Of a DNA stretch of 64,000 bases, positions 1 through 10,839 are shown in pieces. The notes under the pieces were generated by a model, which saw only the letters and a list, made by a program, of their open reading frames with translations, ran no database searches and had not been told where the DNA came from. The stretch spans positions 46,738,501 to 46,802,500 of the forward strand of contig NC_081825.1 in NCBI RefSeq assembly GCF_030867095.1. The letters are read 5' to 3'. Position numbers and translations under genes: made by a program. The DNA comes from Alligator mississippiensis (taxonomy: Eukaryota > Chordata > Crocodylia > Alligatoridae). Positions within the stretch are counted from its first letter, which is position 1, and the number at the start of each line of letters is the position of its first letter.

Positions 1-1195
1 TTCAAAATGGCCAAAACTGGTTTAGATAAATATGGTTGAATGTAGTATCAAACTTAACTAATTTGGGTCAAACCGGTTTATGGAACTTTTGTCCCAGACT
101 CCTTCCTGGTTTAAGTTAAATCTGACTCTCCCAGCATCCCAGCATGCTTTTCTGCCCTGGGCTGGGCTGGGCTATCTGCTCCAGAGAGCAGGACTGGCTC
201 CACCCCTCTCCTCCCTAGCTGGATCACTATCACTGCTTCAGCTGGCTGTGAAGGAGGTGGAGACTGCAGGCACAGCAGCATCTGCCTGACTTCCCCCTGC
301 CCCACCCCCACCTTGGTTCTCGTTGTTCACTTGCTGCTCACTGCTCCCCCCTGTACCCTCCTGCTTCCCCAGCACAGACCCCAGCCACATGGACCCTAGC
401 CAGCATGTGGCCACAGTTACGCCACCCCCATGCTAGCCTAATGCTGAGAGGTGTCTGTGTGTGTGTCTCCAATTTCACTGGGACAAAGGCAGAGAGAACA
501 CTATCTGCTTAGGGCTTTTTGGAGTTAATCAACAGGTCAGCTGGTAATGTCCCTACGTTCCTTCTTTGAAAAAAGCTGATTAAAAAGATCTTGGACTAAT
601 GAGAGAGGCTTTTTTTTTTTTTTTTTTTCCTGATGGGCTGATAAACTTTGTGCTATCTCTATCATCTCCCTGCTGGCTTGCTTGAAGTTGGCTGCAGGCA
701 GGATGAAGAAGCAGGGAGATGGAGATTGAAATGCTCAGTATCATCAACAGATGCATGTATTCCACACAAGTAGTCCTCCTCCCTCCCCCTTTGCCTTAAT
801 GCTAGCTGGGGGGCAGGGTCTGGCAACACTCCTGCCTCTTGGGCAGTGAGCTGGGAAAAGCCTGGTGAGAGCTGCTTCTCCCACCCCCTCCAGGCACACC
901 CCAGCTGGGAACTGTGAAGTCAGGGTGGGGGCTTAAACCCCTCCCTAATCAGAGCATCCTGCCAGGTCCTGGTCACCCCCTCCCCTTTAGCTCAGCACTT
1001 TAGAAGGGAAGGGAGGGATCATTCTAGCACCTCCTGGCTTCTAGCCTGAGCCACTGCAGGCATGTGCCTGCATTTCTTGATCCAAAAGTAAATCTCTATC
1101 CACTTGCAAATCTATTAAAGCTCTGCAGGTTAAACCTGCAGAGATTGAATTAATTCAGGCTTGGGCTTTTTGAATGTCTGTACCAAGCCTTTATG
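1..1195. repeat. Dispersed repeat, long copy A (cut by window start)
   Basis: This segment matches 62905-64000 in the same orientation over about 1 kb. Landmarks shared in order are ttcaaaatgg near the start, the 'gtcccagac' block, the 'tctccaatttcactgg' block near 463, the 'caacaggtcagctggtaatg' block near 530, and the 'ctagcctgagccact' block near 1041. The part after about 1020 also matches the 3' part of a short copy at 2465-2965, so the unit seems to end near 1195. A T22 run sits at about 610-628. A near-perfect palindrome of CTCTGCAGGTT with AACCTGCAGAG lies at 1121-1143. No coding frame is convincing. I see a non-autonomous interspersed element of unassigned family, possibly a DNA transposon derivative. 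Confidence 0.7.
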
Positions 1196-2464
1196 TTACA
1201 ATTAGCATCTTCTAACTCTAAGGAATGCTAGACTGTGTTAAAGTTAGCATGTTCTGAGAACAGTCACACATTCAGTGTCAATACTCTTGCAAACGTGCAC
1301 TGCTTCAACCTGCTGTTAGAGGGCTGACAACCAGGGGTGCAGCTAGGAGCTACCAAGACTGCTGGGGGGGGGGGGGAGGCAGTCCTCCCTCATCATTTTG
1401 ATCACCCTCTGCACCTTCAGATTGAACTGTCTGCTCCCAAGTCACCCCCACCACCTCAGTCCCTCCATATCACCTGGATCACTATCCTGCCACACTAACA
1501 ACTTCCTTCACCCCTCACCAAGAAATGATTCCCTCCATTTCTCATCAGTTCCCAGATCACCACCTACCCTATCAGCCTCTGCACCCCCATATTATCATCT
1601 ACAGCCTCCGTTCCCCAAATTGAACCTCTGATCACCCCTTCCAGCCCCCAAGTATCAGGGACACTGGTCAGTCAAACCAGCCTAGGCCCAGAACTGTCAT
1701 GGAAGCTGATCAGGAAAATCAGCCAGGGCCCAGTGCTCTCAGAGACTCTGAGCAGGCAGGCCAGCCTAAGCCAAGTACCACAGCAGTCATACCTGCAACA
1801 AACCCCAGCTAATGAACTTTGCAGTTTAGGAGCAGCAAGCATTCTGGGAACACTATTTTCCCCAGCAGCTGGGGCCCTAGGTCTGGGTGGCATGCCTCCT
1901 GGTTCCTGATCCTGGTTTTCAGCTTATTTCTAGATTTTGGCTTTGGATTACCCTGCAGTTCTCTTTGCTGGATCCTGGCCCTGCTTTGGCTCTGCTTTTG
2001 AACTTCACCCTGTGGATTGCACCCTGGATTGGTACTTGGCATCTGACACCCCATATCCTGACCTTGGACTGTGTCATGGACTCTGCTCCTGGATGTCTTT
2101 TTGGCTTTAGTGAAAAGCAACCCTTTAACCCAGTTGCAGGTCCTACATTCCCTCGGTGGCTTGAGGGAAACCATTCCCATTTTAAGTGCTTTTAAAGTGG
2201 TCTTAATGTAATGTGTAGCCTGATACTACAAAAGGATACTTTTTTAGTGAAGTCAAAAGTCACTTTCTTAAGGTTTAGCAAAAGTAACTCAAACAAAAAA
2301 CAACAATGTTCAAAGCAACCCTCTCCCTAAGTCCATGTGTTCCTGGGATCATTTGTACTAGACATTTCCTCTCAAAAGAGATTCCATATTTGCATATCAT
2401 AAGAGTAAAGCTAAAGAAGGCAAACCATCCTCAAGGAACCATAGAAAATATTGAACTTCTCCTT
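1196..2464. other. Unassigned intergenic DNA
   Basis: No gene or recognisable element. A short G run sits near 1366-1376. Open frames at 1398-1631 and 1809-2195 are C- or T-rich composition frames without a recognisable domain. Confidence 0.5.
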
Positions 2465-2965
2465 ATGACTACAGACACAAATTACATATAAACCAGTATA
2501 AGTGATTGGAAACTACTTCAAATTTGTAACACAACAGAAGTTCAGCACATGCAAACTGCTTTCAAAATGGTCAAAAAAGGCTTAAGATAAAACTGGATTG
2601 AGGTAGTATTGTACTTCACTGATTTTGGTTAAATTGGCATATGAATTCCTGTCCCAGACCCCCTCCAGGTTCAAGTTAACTCTCAGTCCCTCAGCATCCC
2701 AGGATGCTTTCCACCTGTGCCACAACCCTGCAGCACCCCTCACAGGGTGGGTGGGCTATACTTGGCTCAGGCTGCCTGCTCCAGCCAAGCAGGGAGGCAT
2801 GCTCCAGCACTTCTGAGCTTCTGGCCTGGACCTTTAGATTTCCAGACTCAAAAGTTCACTTGCCTATTGGTTCAATCTCCAAAGAGATCTCCAAAGAGAT
2901 TAAACTAACCTATGAAGATTAAATTGATTCATCCTTGGGCTTTTTGACTGTACTTAGCCTATATG
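2465..2965. repeat. Dispersed repeat, internally deleted copy C
   Basis: The left part (2465-2830) matches the start of the long copies at 1 and 62905, including the 'agtataagtga' and 'gctttcaaaatgg' blocks. The right part (about 2800-2965) matches 1020-1195 of copy A, including 'attcatccttgggctttttg'. About 700 bp of the long copies is absent between them. This is the usual form of an internally deleted non-autonomous element. It defines both ends of the repeat family better than the long copies, which are cut by the window edges. Confidence 0.6.
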
Positions 2966-3467
2966 TAGAGAACAACAGAAGCAAGATGAACAGACCACGG
3001 ACATGTATGCATTTTTTTGAAATTCTTGCCAGAAGAAAAATGGTGAGAATAGGAATATAGGTGGGTTCCAGACCCTTAGCTAGAGCTGGGCCACCCTTGC
3101 CCTTAGGGGAGTTTGTGCTATCTCCTGCCTGGAAAGAGGGAAGGTTGCCAATTTTAAATGTTCCTTTGTGCATCCCAGATAGGCTACACAGTGACTGGTT
3201 TAAAGCCAAAGGCATGAGAAACTAGGGCTTGGGAGAGGCCCCTACCCACCAATCATGGTTTCCAGATCCCTGATTTTAAAAGGAAAAAAATCACCATGTG
3301 GGTTGCACAGCTAGGCAGCACATGTGACAATTAAAACCCACAGGGTTGGGAAATACCATAGGAAGAACTTTTCTGGCTTCAGTTACCAGACTTCCCTGGA
3401 CTTTGAAATCACCACCCCTTCACCCCAGTTGGGTGAAGATTCTTAATGTGTTTCATCTTAATGTGTT
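2966..3467. other. Unassigned intergenic DNA
   Basis: Nothing recognisable. The open frame at 2919-3215 on the minus strand has no known domain. Confidence 0.4.
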
Positions 3468-4323
3468 TCATAGATTTTTAGGGTCAGAAGGGACCTCACT
3501 AGATCATTGAGTCCGGCCCCCTTCCCTGAGCAGGAAAGAGAGCTGGGGTCAGATGACCCCAGCTAGGTGCCTGTATAGTCTCCTTTTAAAGACCTCCAAG
3601 GTAGGGGACAGCACCACCTCCCTTGGAAGCCCATTCCAGATTTTGGCAACCCTCACGATAAAGAAAAATCTCCTAATGTCTAATCTAAATCTGCTCTCTG
3701 TCAGTTTATGGCCATTGTTCCTAGTAACCCCAAGGGGTGCCCTTTTAAACAAAGTATCCCCTATTCATTGCTTCCCACCACCCCACCCCCAACCAATTAA
3801 TTTGTAGATGTCCACAAGATCCCCTTTCAGCCTTCTTTTGCAGAGGCTGAAGATATTCAGGTCCCTCAATCTCTCCTCATAAGATCTTACCTGCAGGCCC
3901 TTAACTATACAAGTAGCCCTCCTCTGGACGCTCTCACGGTTATCCACATCCATCTTAATGTGTGGTGCCCAGGATTGGATGCAGTACTCTAGCTGCGGTC
4001 TTACCAATGCTGCATACAGTGAAAGTATCACCTCCTTAGATCTGCTCATGATGCACCTTCTAATACATGAAAGAGTGTGGTTGACTTTACCTATTACTTT
4101 GTCACATTGACAACTCATGTTCATTTTGGAGTTAACTATGACTCTGAGATCCCTTTCCGCTGCTGTGCTGCTTAGAAAGTCACCTCCGAGCTTGTAGGTG
4201 TGTTAGTGATTCTTTCTTCCTAAATGCAGCACTTTGCACTTATCTTTGTTAAACTGCATCCTATTCTGTTCTGCCCACATTCCCAACCTGTCCAAATCTG
4301 CCTGAATCCACTCCCTGCTCTCC
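3468..4323 (-). mobile_element. CR1 LINE, 5'-truncated 3' fragment
   Basis: Reading the minus strand, broken frames encode the end of the CR1 reverse transcriptase ORF. They cover the region with DLDRLGMWAEQNRMQFNKD (4311-4255), the '[17 protein letters not shown]' thumb-like block, and the C-terminal 'RLDIRRFFFIVRVAKIWNGL' block ending near 3549. The 3' UTR has the CR1 phrase 'tagggtcagaagggacc' near 3478 and a short 'ttcataga' tail at 3468. Frameshifts and stops separate the pieces at about 3765 and 4200. It is an old dead copy, 5' truncated at about 4323 as is normal for target-primed insertion. Confidence 0.85.
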
Positions 4324-6242
4324 AGTGCACTTACTGTGCCCATACTATGTTTTCTGTTTCCTTTCAAAGTATATATGAGAGAGTTGTGGTGGGGAGGACT
4401 CGGGGCAAGAACACCTAGTTCATCAGAGTTCACCTCTGCTTTTTTTTTTTTTTTTTTTTTTTGTGATATACCCAGAAGAGAACTGTACCTATTAGTAAAA
4501 GGAAGTGGATATTTGATCGATCTTTTATGTGATTTTGAATGATAAATGAGAACAAACTTGAAATCCTATCTCCATGGAGACAGGATTTCATCTGAAATAT
4601 CTGTTAGATTGATGTGATAGTTACTACCATGTTAAAATTATATTCCTGTATCATACAACTATGAATAGTAATATATAGAAAACCACACATATGTCTACAC
4701 TCTTAAAAATGTGTGCATGCAAAAAGTTATACATAGCATAAAATTATTAAAAATATAGGGGTCATATATGTGTATTATATATATTTATATATATGTGTGT
4801 GTGAGAGTGTATTTATGTATAAACATATGCATGCATGCACACTTTCACTGAAGATTAATATTTGTAAAGTAATTTTTAACAGCTGAGACAGATGACACGC
4901 GATGCTAGTATCTGAGCAGAGTTAATGTGTCACAAAAATGTTGACACTGAACACAGAGGATAACAAGGGGATGTATTCAACAGCAGTGCAGGCTCCCTGG
5001 AGTTTTGTTACTTGGAATTGTAGAATTTTGTGGGAGGGTGGGAGAAAGTTGTATGAAAACGTCAAACCTAATATTCCCTGGGTACCAACATGATTACAAG
5101 TACAGGTATTTGTAGTATAAAATAATGTAAAAGGTCAGTGAATTGTTTCAAGCAGCATGATTTTATAAACATTTAAGCAAAATCAGCAGAAGAACAAGAA
5201 CTACAGATGTTATATGAGGAAAATATTTTTAGGACCATATACTTAGCTGGTAAAAATTATAAATCTTCATTGTAAATTCGGTTGGTCCTTAATACTTGTA
5301 ACTTAACTGGTATAATGCTGTCAAAGAAAATAGCTTTTCCCCCTGTTCCTCATCAGCTAGACAGTCCTGCTCCTATATGACTAGTGTTTCACTCTAGCCT
5401 TCAAATTATTAAAACACCTTGCTTTTCCCCACATGACCATCATTATTTCTCCTTTCCCAGAAGTTCAGGACCTTGTAAGTGAAAAGGTTCTTGTTACCAT
5501 AATATAGTACTAAAAATAGCAAAGAATAGCAGATTTAAGAAAAGTGAAAGTTGCAAAATTAAGAAATTTAGGCCTGGGTCCTATTCTGCTCAAAGACTTC
5601 CAAGATACTCATGCAGCTTTTAGGAATGCAAAGATATCTGTTTATCTTGTTCTCAACATGTCCCGAGCACACCGCTGCTCAAATGTGTCCTACTAAAAAT
5701 GGGAGCAGCTACTGTAGAGGCACCCAAGAGACTGTTTTCAATCATAGCACAGACAGCAGCTTCAGGGAACCTTAGTTTTTGGCCAACAGGTCCAAACCTC
5801 TTCATGCATTTTACATTAAATAGTAATGGGATAAGGTAGATGAAACTCTTTGGAAGTAGATAGCAAATTCTTCCCATGTGGTTTTACATGCTCAAAACTC
5901 TCCTGTAGTGGGAATGTAACATATGGTCATACCAAATAAAAAACCTTCTCCTTATTTCCCAATCCTTATTCCAGTACTTCTTCATACAAAATATGACTGT
6001 ATGTTGGAAAACATTACCCAGAATCCTTAACAGGAAGTGTTTGTGTCTTTAGAGAGAGGAAAAGAAAGTCTGGTGGATTGATAATAGCAAACCTCAAAAA
6101 TCTCTGGTTTTATTTATAGAAGTTAAAACGTATACCTGCAGAACACGCAGCATTCTCCAGACTTTTGTCAGTAGCTCCTATGGGAACTTCAGTTTACTCT
6201 ATCAAATATCTCCTAAAATCATAATTTCTTCCATGCTGGGGT
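4324..6242. other. AT-rich intergenic DNA with simple repeats and a palindrome
   Basis: There is a T run at about 4440-4462, TA/TG-rich simple sequence at 4770-4810, and a palindrome at 4559-4590 (arms TGAAATCCTATCTCC and GGAGACAGGATTTCA, one mismatch, sharing CCATGG at the centre). No coding frame longer than about 75 codons and no recognisable element. Confidence 0.5.
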
Positions 6243-6380
6243 TTTGGTTGTAGCTGTGTTGGTCTAAAGACATAGGGAAGCAAGGTTCTTTGAGTAGATG
6301 TGAAATCTTTTATTAGACGAACTGAGTAGTTGGAAAAAAAAATATTGGCAAGCTATCAGGTGCAGTCACCCTTCTTCAGG
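6243..6380 (+). repeat. MITE/SINE-like interspersed repeat
   Basis: The segment runs from 'ttttggttgtagctgtgttgg' through 'tcttttattagacgaactga' to 'cacccttcttcagg'. Its layout (start near 'gtagctgtgttggtct', middle near 'ttattagac', end near 'cccttcttcagg') is a repeat pattern common in crocodilian and turtle DNA. A related tail occurs near 7700-7730 ('aaaccctttatcaggctgagg'). The family name is not certain. Confidence 0.5.
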
Positions 6381-6418
6381 CATAGGGAGTCTCTACTGTT
6401 CTTTGTGGTCCTCACAGG

Positions 6419-7222
6419 AGTGTCTTAGTGGTCCTCAAGCCCTTCCTCAAGACCACCAGGAGCCTCAGCACTGCTGATACCCTACTTCGCCAGGTGATCC
6501 CTGTAGTGAGGGAACTTCAGAGCCAAATGGAGAAGTTCCAGGGGATCAATGTTCCTGGCTGGGGCAAGCCATTTTAACCAGACATCCAGGCACTAGTGAG
6601 GTGGCTGAAGGAGGGCATCAGGAAATGGCTGAATCCCTTGAGGTGCAGTACAGTCCATGTGTTGGATGACATGTGTGACCCAAGGGTGAAAGGCAGCGTA
6701 TGCAACAGCCAAAGCATGAGTCAGTGGACAGAGGTGCTGGTGAAGAGAGTCAGGGAGGCAGAACAGCAGAGGTGGGGTGACATGGAAGAGAGGGATTCAC
6801 TGTCTCATGCTAGCATGCCATCCACCAGCTGGTCTCCTCCTCCACCACAGGTGCTGCCAATGCGGGACAAGGGCTTGATTTCCATGGTGGGGTCCAGAGG
6901 CACTAAACCCCACCATCAAGCAGGTAGTGCTCATATCTTGGTATTTGCCTATCTCACCAAGGACCTGGATCCACTGCTGGGCAACCCCTTGGCCTACTGG
7001 GCAAGCTGCAGCCAGATGTGGCCAGATGTGGCCACTGTTGCCTGGCAACACCTGTCTTGTCCACTGACCAGTGTTCCAAGTGAGAGGGTGTTCAGCATTG
7101 ATGGTGATGTAGTTACACCCCACCACATCTCTTTGGATCCTAGTTTGGTGGAGCAGCTGGTGTTCCTGAAGGTGAACCTTCCACTGCTGGGGTTCCCCAA
7201 GCTCTGGGTGAAGATGGAGTGA
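6419..7222 (+). pseudogene. hAT-superfamily transposase, C-terminal half (remnant)
   Basis: The frame from about 6419 to the TGA at 7220-7222 encodes the C-terminal half of a hAT (ZBED-like) transposase. Recognisable blocks in order are LRQVIPVVRELQSQMEKFQ, a block with DDMCDPRVKGSVC, and the C-terminal dimerisation region with DPLLGNPLAYW, LSCPLTSVPSERVFSI and SLVEQLVFLKVNLPLLG. An in-frame TAA at 6575-6577 breaks it, and the downstream open part is 208 codons from 6596. The N-terminal BED zinc finger and the first part of the catalytic domain are not visible upstream. Transposases of this family cut and paste hAT elements; this copy is almost surely inactive. A domesticated gene is the alternative, but the internal stop argues against it. 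Confidence 0.8.
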
Positions 7223-8079
7223 ATGCCACCCTTCTCACTCCATCTGCATCTTACTCCCTTTTTTCATTTTTTAAAAATCATTTAATGTCTAGCTTTCAGA
7301 GCTGAAGGCAGCACTCACTGCATCACCAGCCAGCAGAGGAAGAACATGTTCCTGCTAAGCTCCTCTGCCAGGACAAACTTGGAGGTATGTACTGGGGCTG
7401 TGGGGAAGGAGGAGGTCCCAGGTCCTGGACATGACCACTAAAACTACACTCTGTCAGGATCAGGGAGGCCTGGTGGGACTGGTGGTGGTGCAGCATCCCC
7501 AGGAAATGCCAGGGCTGAGGATCCCCCTGGTGAAAGGCAGGTAGAAGATGCCATAACCTCCAGCTACCACACACATGCACACAGCCCTGGCTGGGGAAAG
7601 CCCAGACCTGTCACAACTTGACAGGCCTGAGGCTTGCTAGTTGCAGTGGAGCTATGAGGCCCCAGGTGAGCTCAGCTTAGCTGCCTTGGATGGCAGCTTT
7701 CAGGTTGAAAAACCCTTTATCAGGCTGAGGAAGCACCTGCAGTTGGTGTGTGTGCTGTTCCTAGCTGGAAGGAATAGTAAAGAAGCCAGAAGCTGGCATG
7801 CAATGCAGGCAAGAAAGCCAATTAGTGAAAATGAAAATGAAAGGATCAGAGGGACAGGCTTGGGGCCAGAGGAGGATGCAGCAGCATGGGTAAAAGTGGA
7901 GAGGTACCTGGGAAGTGAGATGTCCAGCATGTTGTAGTGTGTCAAAATTCCAATGTCTATATTGAATCCAGGAGTTTCTGTACTGAGGAAGTTGATGAAG
8001 TGCAGTTCATAGGCTCGTCTGTTAAAAGTGGTTTGTAAATTCCCTTTGAGGATCAGGCCTGAGAGACTGGAGACAGGTG
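7223..8079. other. Unassigned repeat-like DNA
   Basis: The segment around 7690-7930 carries the 'aaaccctttatcaggctgagg' repeat phrase. At 7930-8079 an unassigned repeat appears to be interrupted by the CR1 at 8080-8846 and to continue after 8868. No coding frame is supported. Confidence 0.35.
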
Positions 8080-8846
8080 GTCCGACCCCCTGCATAAGCA
8101 GGAAAGAGTGCTGGGTCTAGATGACCCCAGCTAGATACTCATCTAACCTCCTCTTGAAGACCCCCAGGGTAGGGGAGAGCACCACCTCCCTTGGGAGCCC
8201 GTTCCAGACCTTGGCCACTTGAACTGTGAAGAAGTTCTTCCTAATGTCCAGTCTAAATCTGCTCTCTGCTAGCTTGTGGCCACTGTTTCTTGTAACCCCC
8301 GGGGGCGCCTTGGTGAATAAATCCTCACCAATTCCCTTCTGTGCCCCCGTGATGAACTTATAGGCAGCCACAAGGTCGCCTCTCAACCTTCTCTTGCTCA
8401 GGCTGAAAAGGTCCAGTTTCTCTAGTCTCTCCTCGTAGGGCTTGGTCTGCAGGCCCTTGACCATACGAGTTGCCCTTCTCTGGACCCTCTCCAGGTTATC
8501 CGCATCCTTCTTGAAGTGTGGCGCCCAGAATTGCACGCAGTACTCCAACTGCGGTCTGACCAAAGCCCTATAGAGGGGAAGTATCACGTCCCTGGACCTA
8601 TTTGTCATGCATCTGCTGATGCACGATAATGTGCCATTGGCTTTTTTGATGGCTTCGTCACACTGCCGGCTCATGTTCATCTTGGAGTCCACTAGGACTC
8701 CAAGATCCCTTTCCACCTCTGTGCCACCCAGCAGGTCATTCCCTAGGCTGTAGGTGTGCTGGACATTTTTCCTCCCTACGTGCAGCACTTTGCATTTCTC
8801 CTTGTTGAACTGCATCCTGTTGTTTTCTGCACACTTGTGCAACCTA
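8080..8846 (-). mobile_element. CR1 LINE fragment with both ends lost
   Basis: One uninterrupted minus-strand frame of 245 codons (8854-8117) encodes the C-terminal part of the CR1 reverse transcriptase ORF. Blocks visible are [56 protein letters not shown] and NFFTVQVAKVWNGLPREVV. It ends with the 'GVI' stop shared by the other CR1s here. The 3' UTR starts abruptly at 'tccgaccccctgcataagca' and lacks the last ~40 bp with the TTCATAGA tail seen in sister copies, so the 3' end was lost after insertion or by a rearrangement. The 5' break is a hairpin (see 8822-8867). Confidence 0.88.
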
Positions 8847-8867
8847 TGTTGCACAAGTGGGCAGAAA
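8822..8867. repeat. Inverted repeat at a CR1 5' junction
   Basis: Arms at 8822-8842 and 8847-8867 are 21 bp each with one mismatch and a 4-base loop. The outer arm reads like normal CR1 sequence in the opposite sense, so the last ~20 bp of the CR1 appear to be copied back on themselves. Confidence 0.8.
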
Positions 8868-9156
8868 AACCTTCTTGTCTTTGATAGATTTTCGGTGTGT
8901 GCTCATTCTGGTTCACAGTTGTTTCTTGGTGCCTCCACATATTTTCCATCAGGGCATCAAGTAATATGTATTGTATTGTGAAGATATTTCTACACTGGAG
9001 ATATTGTTGGCAGGTTTTGTAAGTTTTGTCATGGCATGGCCTAGATTCACTCAGTGTGTTTTGGGCTTTAGGAAATTGGCTTCCGGTGATGAGGTTATTG
9101 AGGTTCCATGCTTGTTTGCATTTAGAAAGAATACAAAAAGAGTGATTTCAGAGTAG
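8868..9156. other. Unassigned repeat-like DNA
   Basis: Probably the continuation of the sequence interrupted by the CR1 at 8080-8846. No gene seen. Confidence 0.3.
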
Positions 9157-9510
9157 CAAAGAGTCCCCGAGAGGGAAACACGAGGCCACCATGGACTTAT
9201 TGCATACCACCAGCCTGTCTCACCCACCCAGGGTGGGGCAGGGGCATGTGGTGGGCCTCAGACTTTGATTTCCAGGCTGCTGACACCTGACATTGAAGAG
9301 AGAACCTTATAGTGAAGCTTCTGTACTGGCTGGATGTACCTTAAACTGGTAAATATAGAATTATTCATATTATTTTTATCTGCTATTACTGTGTAGCAAT
9401 AAAATTCACCTATTATCAAATGGAGAGGTCATGGTTGGTCTGAGGCTTTGGGTTCACCTAGAACAAGGTATCTAGGTCATAAATCCAGTGCCTACAAGAA
9501 GCAGCCACAA
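9157..9510 (+). repeat. Interspersed LTR-like repeat, inverted partner of 56985-57325
   Basis: The reverse complement of 56985-57325 aligns with this segment through most of its length. Shared points are the 'gaggccaccatgga' block, 'tctgctatta' with 'gtgtagcaataaaat', the 'ctattatcaaatggagagg' block and 'tcataaatccagtgcc'. The AATAAA in 'gtagcaataaaattcacc' (about 9400) could be a polyadenylation signal, which would suit an LTR. No coding capacity is visible. The family is not identified. Confidence 0.55.
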
Positions 9511-9524
9511 ATGCATTACACATA

Positions 9525-9601
9525 TCTTGTGTAACAACTTTGTGGCTTATTTCTCATTTTATCACATCATTAACTGAATTACTGTGTGGCCAGGTCACTA
9601 C
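9525..9601 (+). repeat. Short interspersed repeat (also at 54436-54512)
   Basis: 'gtaacaactttgtggcttat' followed by a 'taactgaattactgtgtggc' block recurs in diverged form at 54436-54512 in the same orientation. Probably a MITE fragment. Confidence 0.5.
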
Positions 9602-9704
9602 TTTAGATGTGATTAACTGGTTCATTGTGTCTTAAGTGCAATGGGTGTCAGGGACCTTAGAATACCACTGCATTATTTTCTGAAGTCATGGAATACCGGG
9701 GTAG

Positions 9705-9774
9705 TTGGGGTTGGGATTTAATAGCAGCCTTCAAGTACCTAAAAGGTGATTCCAAAGAGGAAGGAGCTAGACTA
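9705..9774 (+). mobile_element. CR1 LINE, left piece of a copy split by an LTR element
   Basis: The short plus-strand piece reads as the CR1 block around LIAAFKYLKGDSKEEGARL. It stops exactly at the LTR element (9775) and resumes at 13632 with the next residues of the same block. The uninterrupted target would read gctagactattctca. Confidence 0.8.
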
Positions 9775-10528
9775 TGTGTGAGCCGGGTCGAACCCCGGGC
9801 CCTTTTCGTCACTCTGCACGCGGGCTGTGGCCGGCAGGCGGGTCGGAGAGGGCGGGCGCCGAGCTAGAATTAGGCACAGACACGTAACGGTTGATTTTAA
9901 GATTATTTACTTACACCAAGATGGTCGCGGTGCAGGCTGGAGACTTGCTTGAGTTGCAGTTACAACAGAAAACACGAACAATCACGTGGAGTTTGCTAGG
10001 CTCCACGCAGACAGAACTCCGGATGTCCAGGACAAGCGCGCATCAGAATAGAAAACTCATCAATACGTCTTATAGAAAGTTACCGCTTGAAGACGGGAAG
10101 AGGTGGGCGGTGGATCAGGCTGCCAAACTCCTCTGAGCAACACACAGGGTTTCTATTACCCTGCCGTGCACACCCAGAGTCCCCACAAGATGGATGCGGA
10201 GTCCTCTTCGGCTTGGGCGGAAACTGCTCAAGCCTCTTATACGGCTAGCAGGCCAATCGCTAGCCACCACGTGGGAATAATTTAGCACTAGCCAATTGCG
10301 GGGCACGAATTTGCATACGAATAGCGGGAACTCTTTTGCACTGTGCATTTCTGTGTTGCAAAGAAAATGCACCCTGCAAAGACAGCTGCAAAGTGACGGG
10401 AACACTCTCCTTTGCACGCGGGTTCTCTGTGCATCAGAACTCCTCCGTGCAATGAAGCTGTAAACCCACGGGGATAATTCTTAGTGCCGAAGCACACACA
10501 AAAAAAATCAGACCTTTGGGTCATGACA
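9775..10528 (-). repeat. 3' LTR (754 bp)
   Basis: Nearly identical to 12828-13631 but lacking a 44-bp tandem duplication and a ~12-bp GC-rich insertion near 12890. On the minus strand it has CCAAT-like boxes (GATTGGCC, CAATTGGC) just upstream of a TATA-like TATAAGAGG at about 10234-10243. U3 is therefore to the right and R-U5 to the left. It starts directly after the polypurine tract. Confidence 0.9.
10234..10243 (-). promoter_or_regulatory. TATA-like box of the 3' LTR
   Basis: The minus strand reads GTATAAGAGG, about 20-30 bp downstream of two CCAAT-like motifs. The same box occurs in the 5' LTR at about 13341-13350. Confidence 0.6.
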
Positions 10529-10540
10529 TCCCCCCTTGCT
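10529..10540 (-). promoter_or_regulatory. Polypurine tract
   Basis: The minus strand reads GCAAGGGGGGA directly before the TGTC start of the 3' LTR, the expected place for plus-strand priming. Confidence 0.8.
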
Positions 10541-10611
10541 GAAAGCACAATAGAATTATACTTCAAACCTATCATCCGGGTTATTCACTGCTCTGTCAAT
10601 GGTTCGCGAAA

Positions 10612-10839
10612 CTAAACGAGCAAGACAAAATCAGCTAACAATAAAAGTTCGTCCTCAAGGGATCGAATTAAATAATAGCCGGCACACACACAAATACATA
10701 AAATCACATTCATAACAAAAAACTGGACAATCATGACTTCAGTGGGCGTCAAGGTGGAATCGCGCGTCAGGCCTTCGTTCCTTTCGGTGATGTTGTCCCT
10801 CTCGGGGCCTCTCTCCACCACGCACTCCGAATCCCTGAT
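10612..10839 (-). CDS. Small membrane-protein-like 3' ORF of the LTR element
   Basis: The frame runs from a splice-acceptor-like site (TTCTTTTACAG ending at 10840) to a TAG at 10612-10614, about 75 codons. It has a hydrophilic charged N-terminal half with one N-glycosylation-type site (NIT). A hydrophobic stretch of about 20 residues (VMIVQFFVMNVILCICVCAG) follows, and then a short acidic tail. The only in-frame ATGs are in or near the hydrophobic stretch, so an upstream spliced exon or a non-ATG start would be needed. The position just before the polypurine tract is where an env end or accessory gene sits in complete proviruses. I cannot match it to a known Env. It could be a leftover of a deleted envelope transmembrane domain or a small accessory protein. 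Confidence 0.4.
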   Translation of the reverse strand: MRDSECVVERGPERDNITERNEGLTRDSTLTPTEVMIVQFFVMNVILCICVCAGYYLIRSLEDELLLLADFVLLV

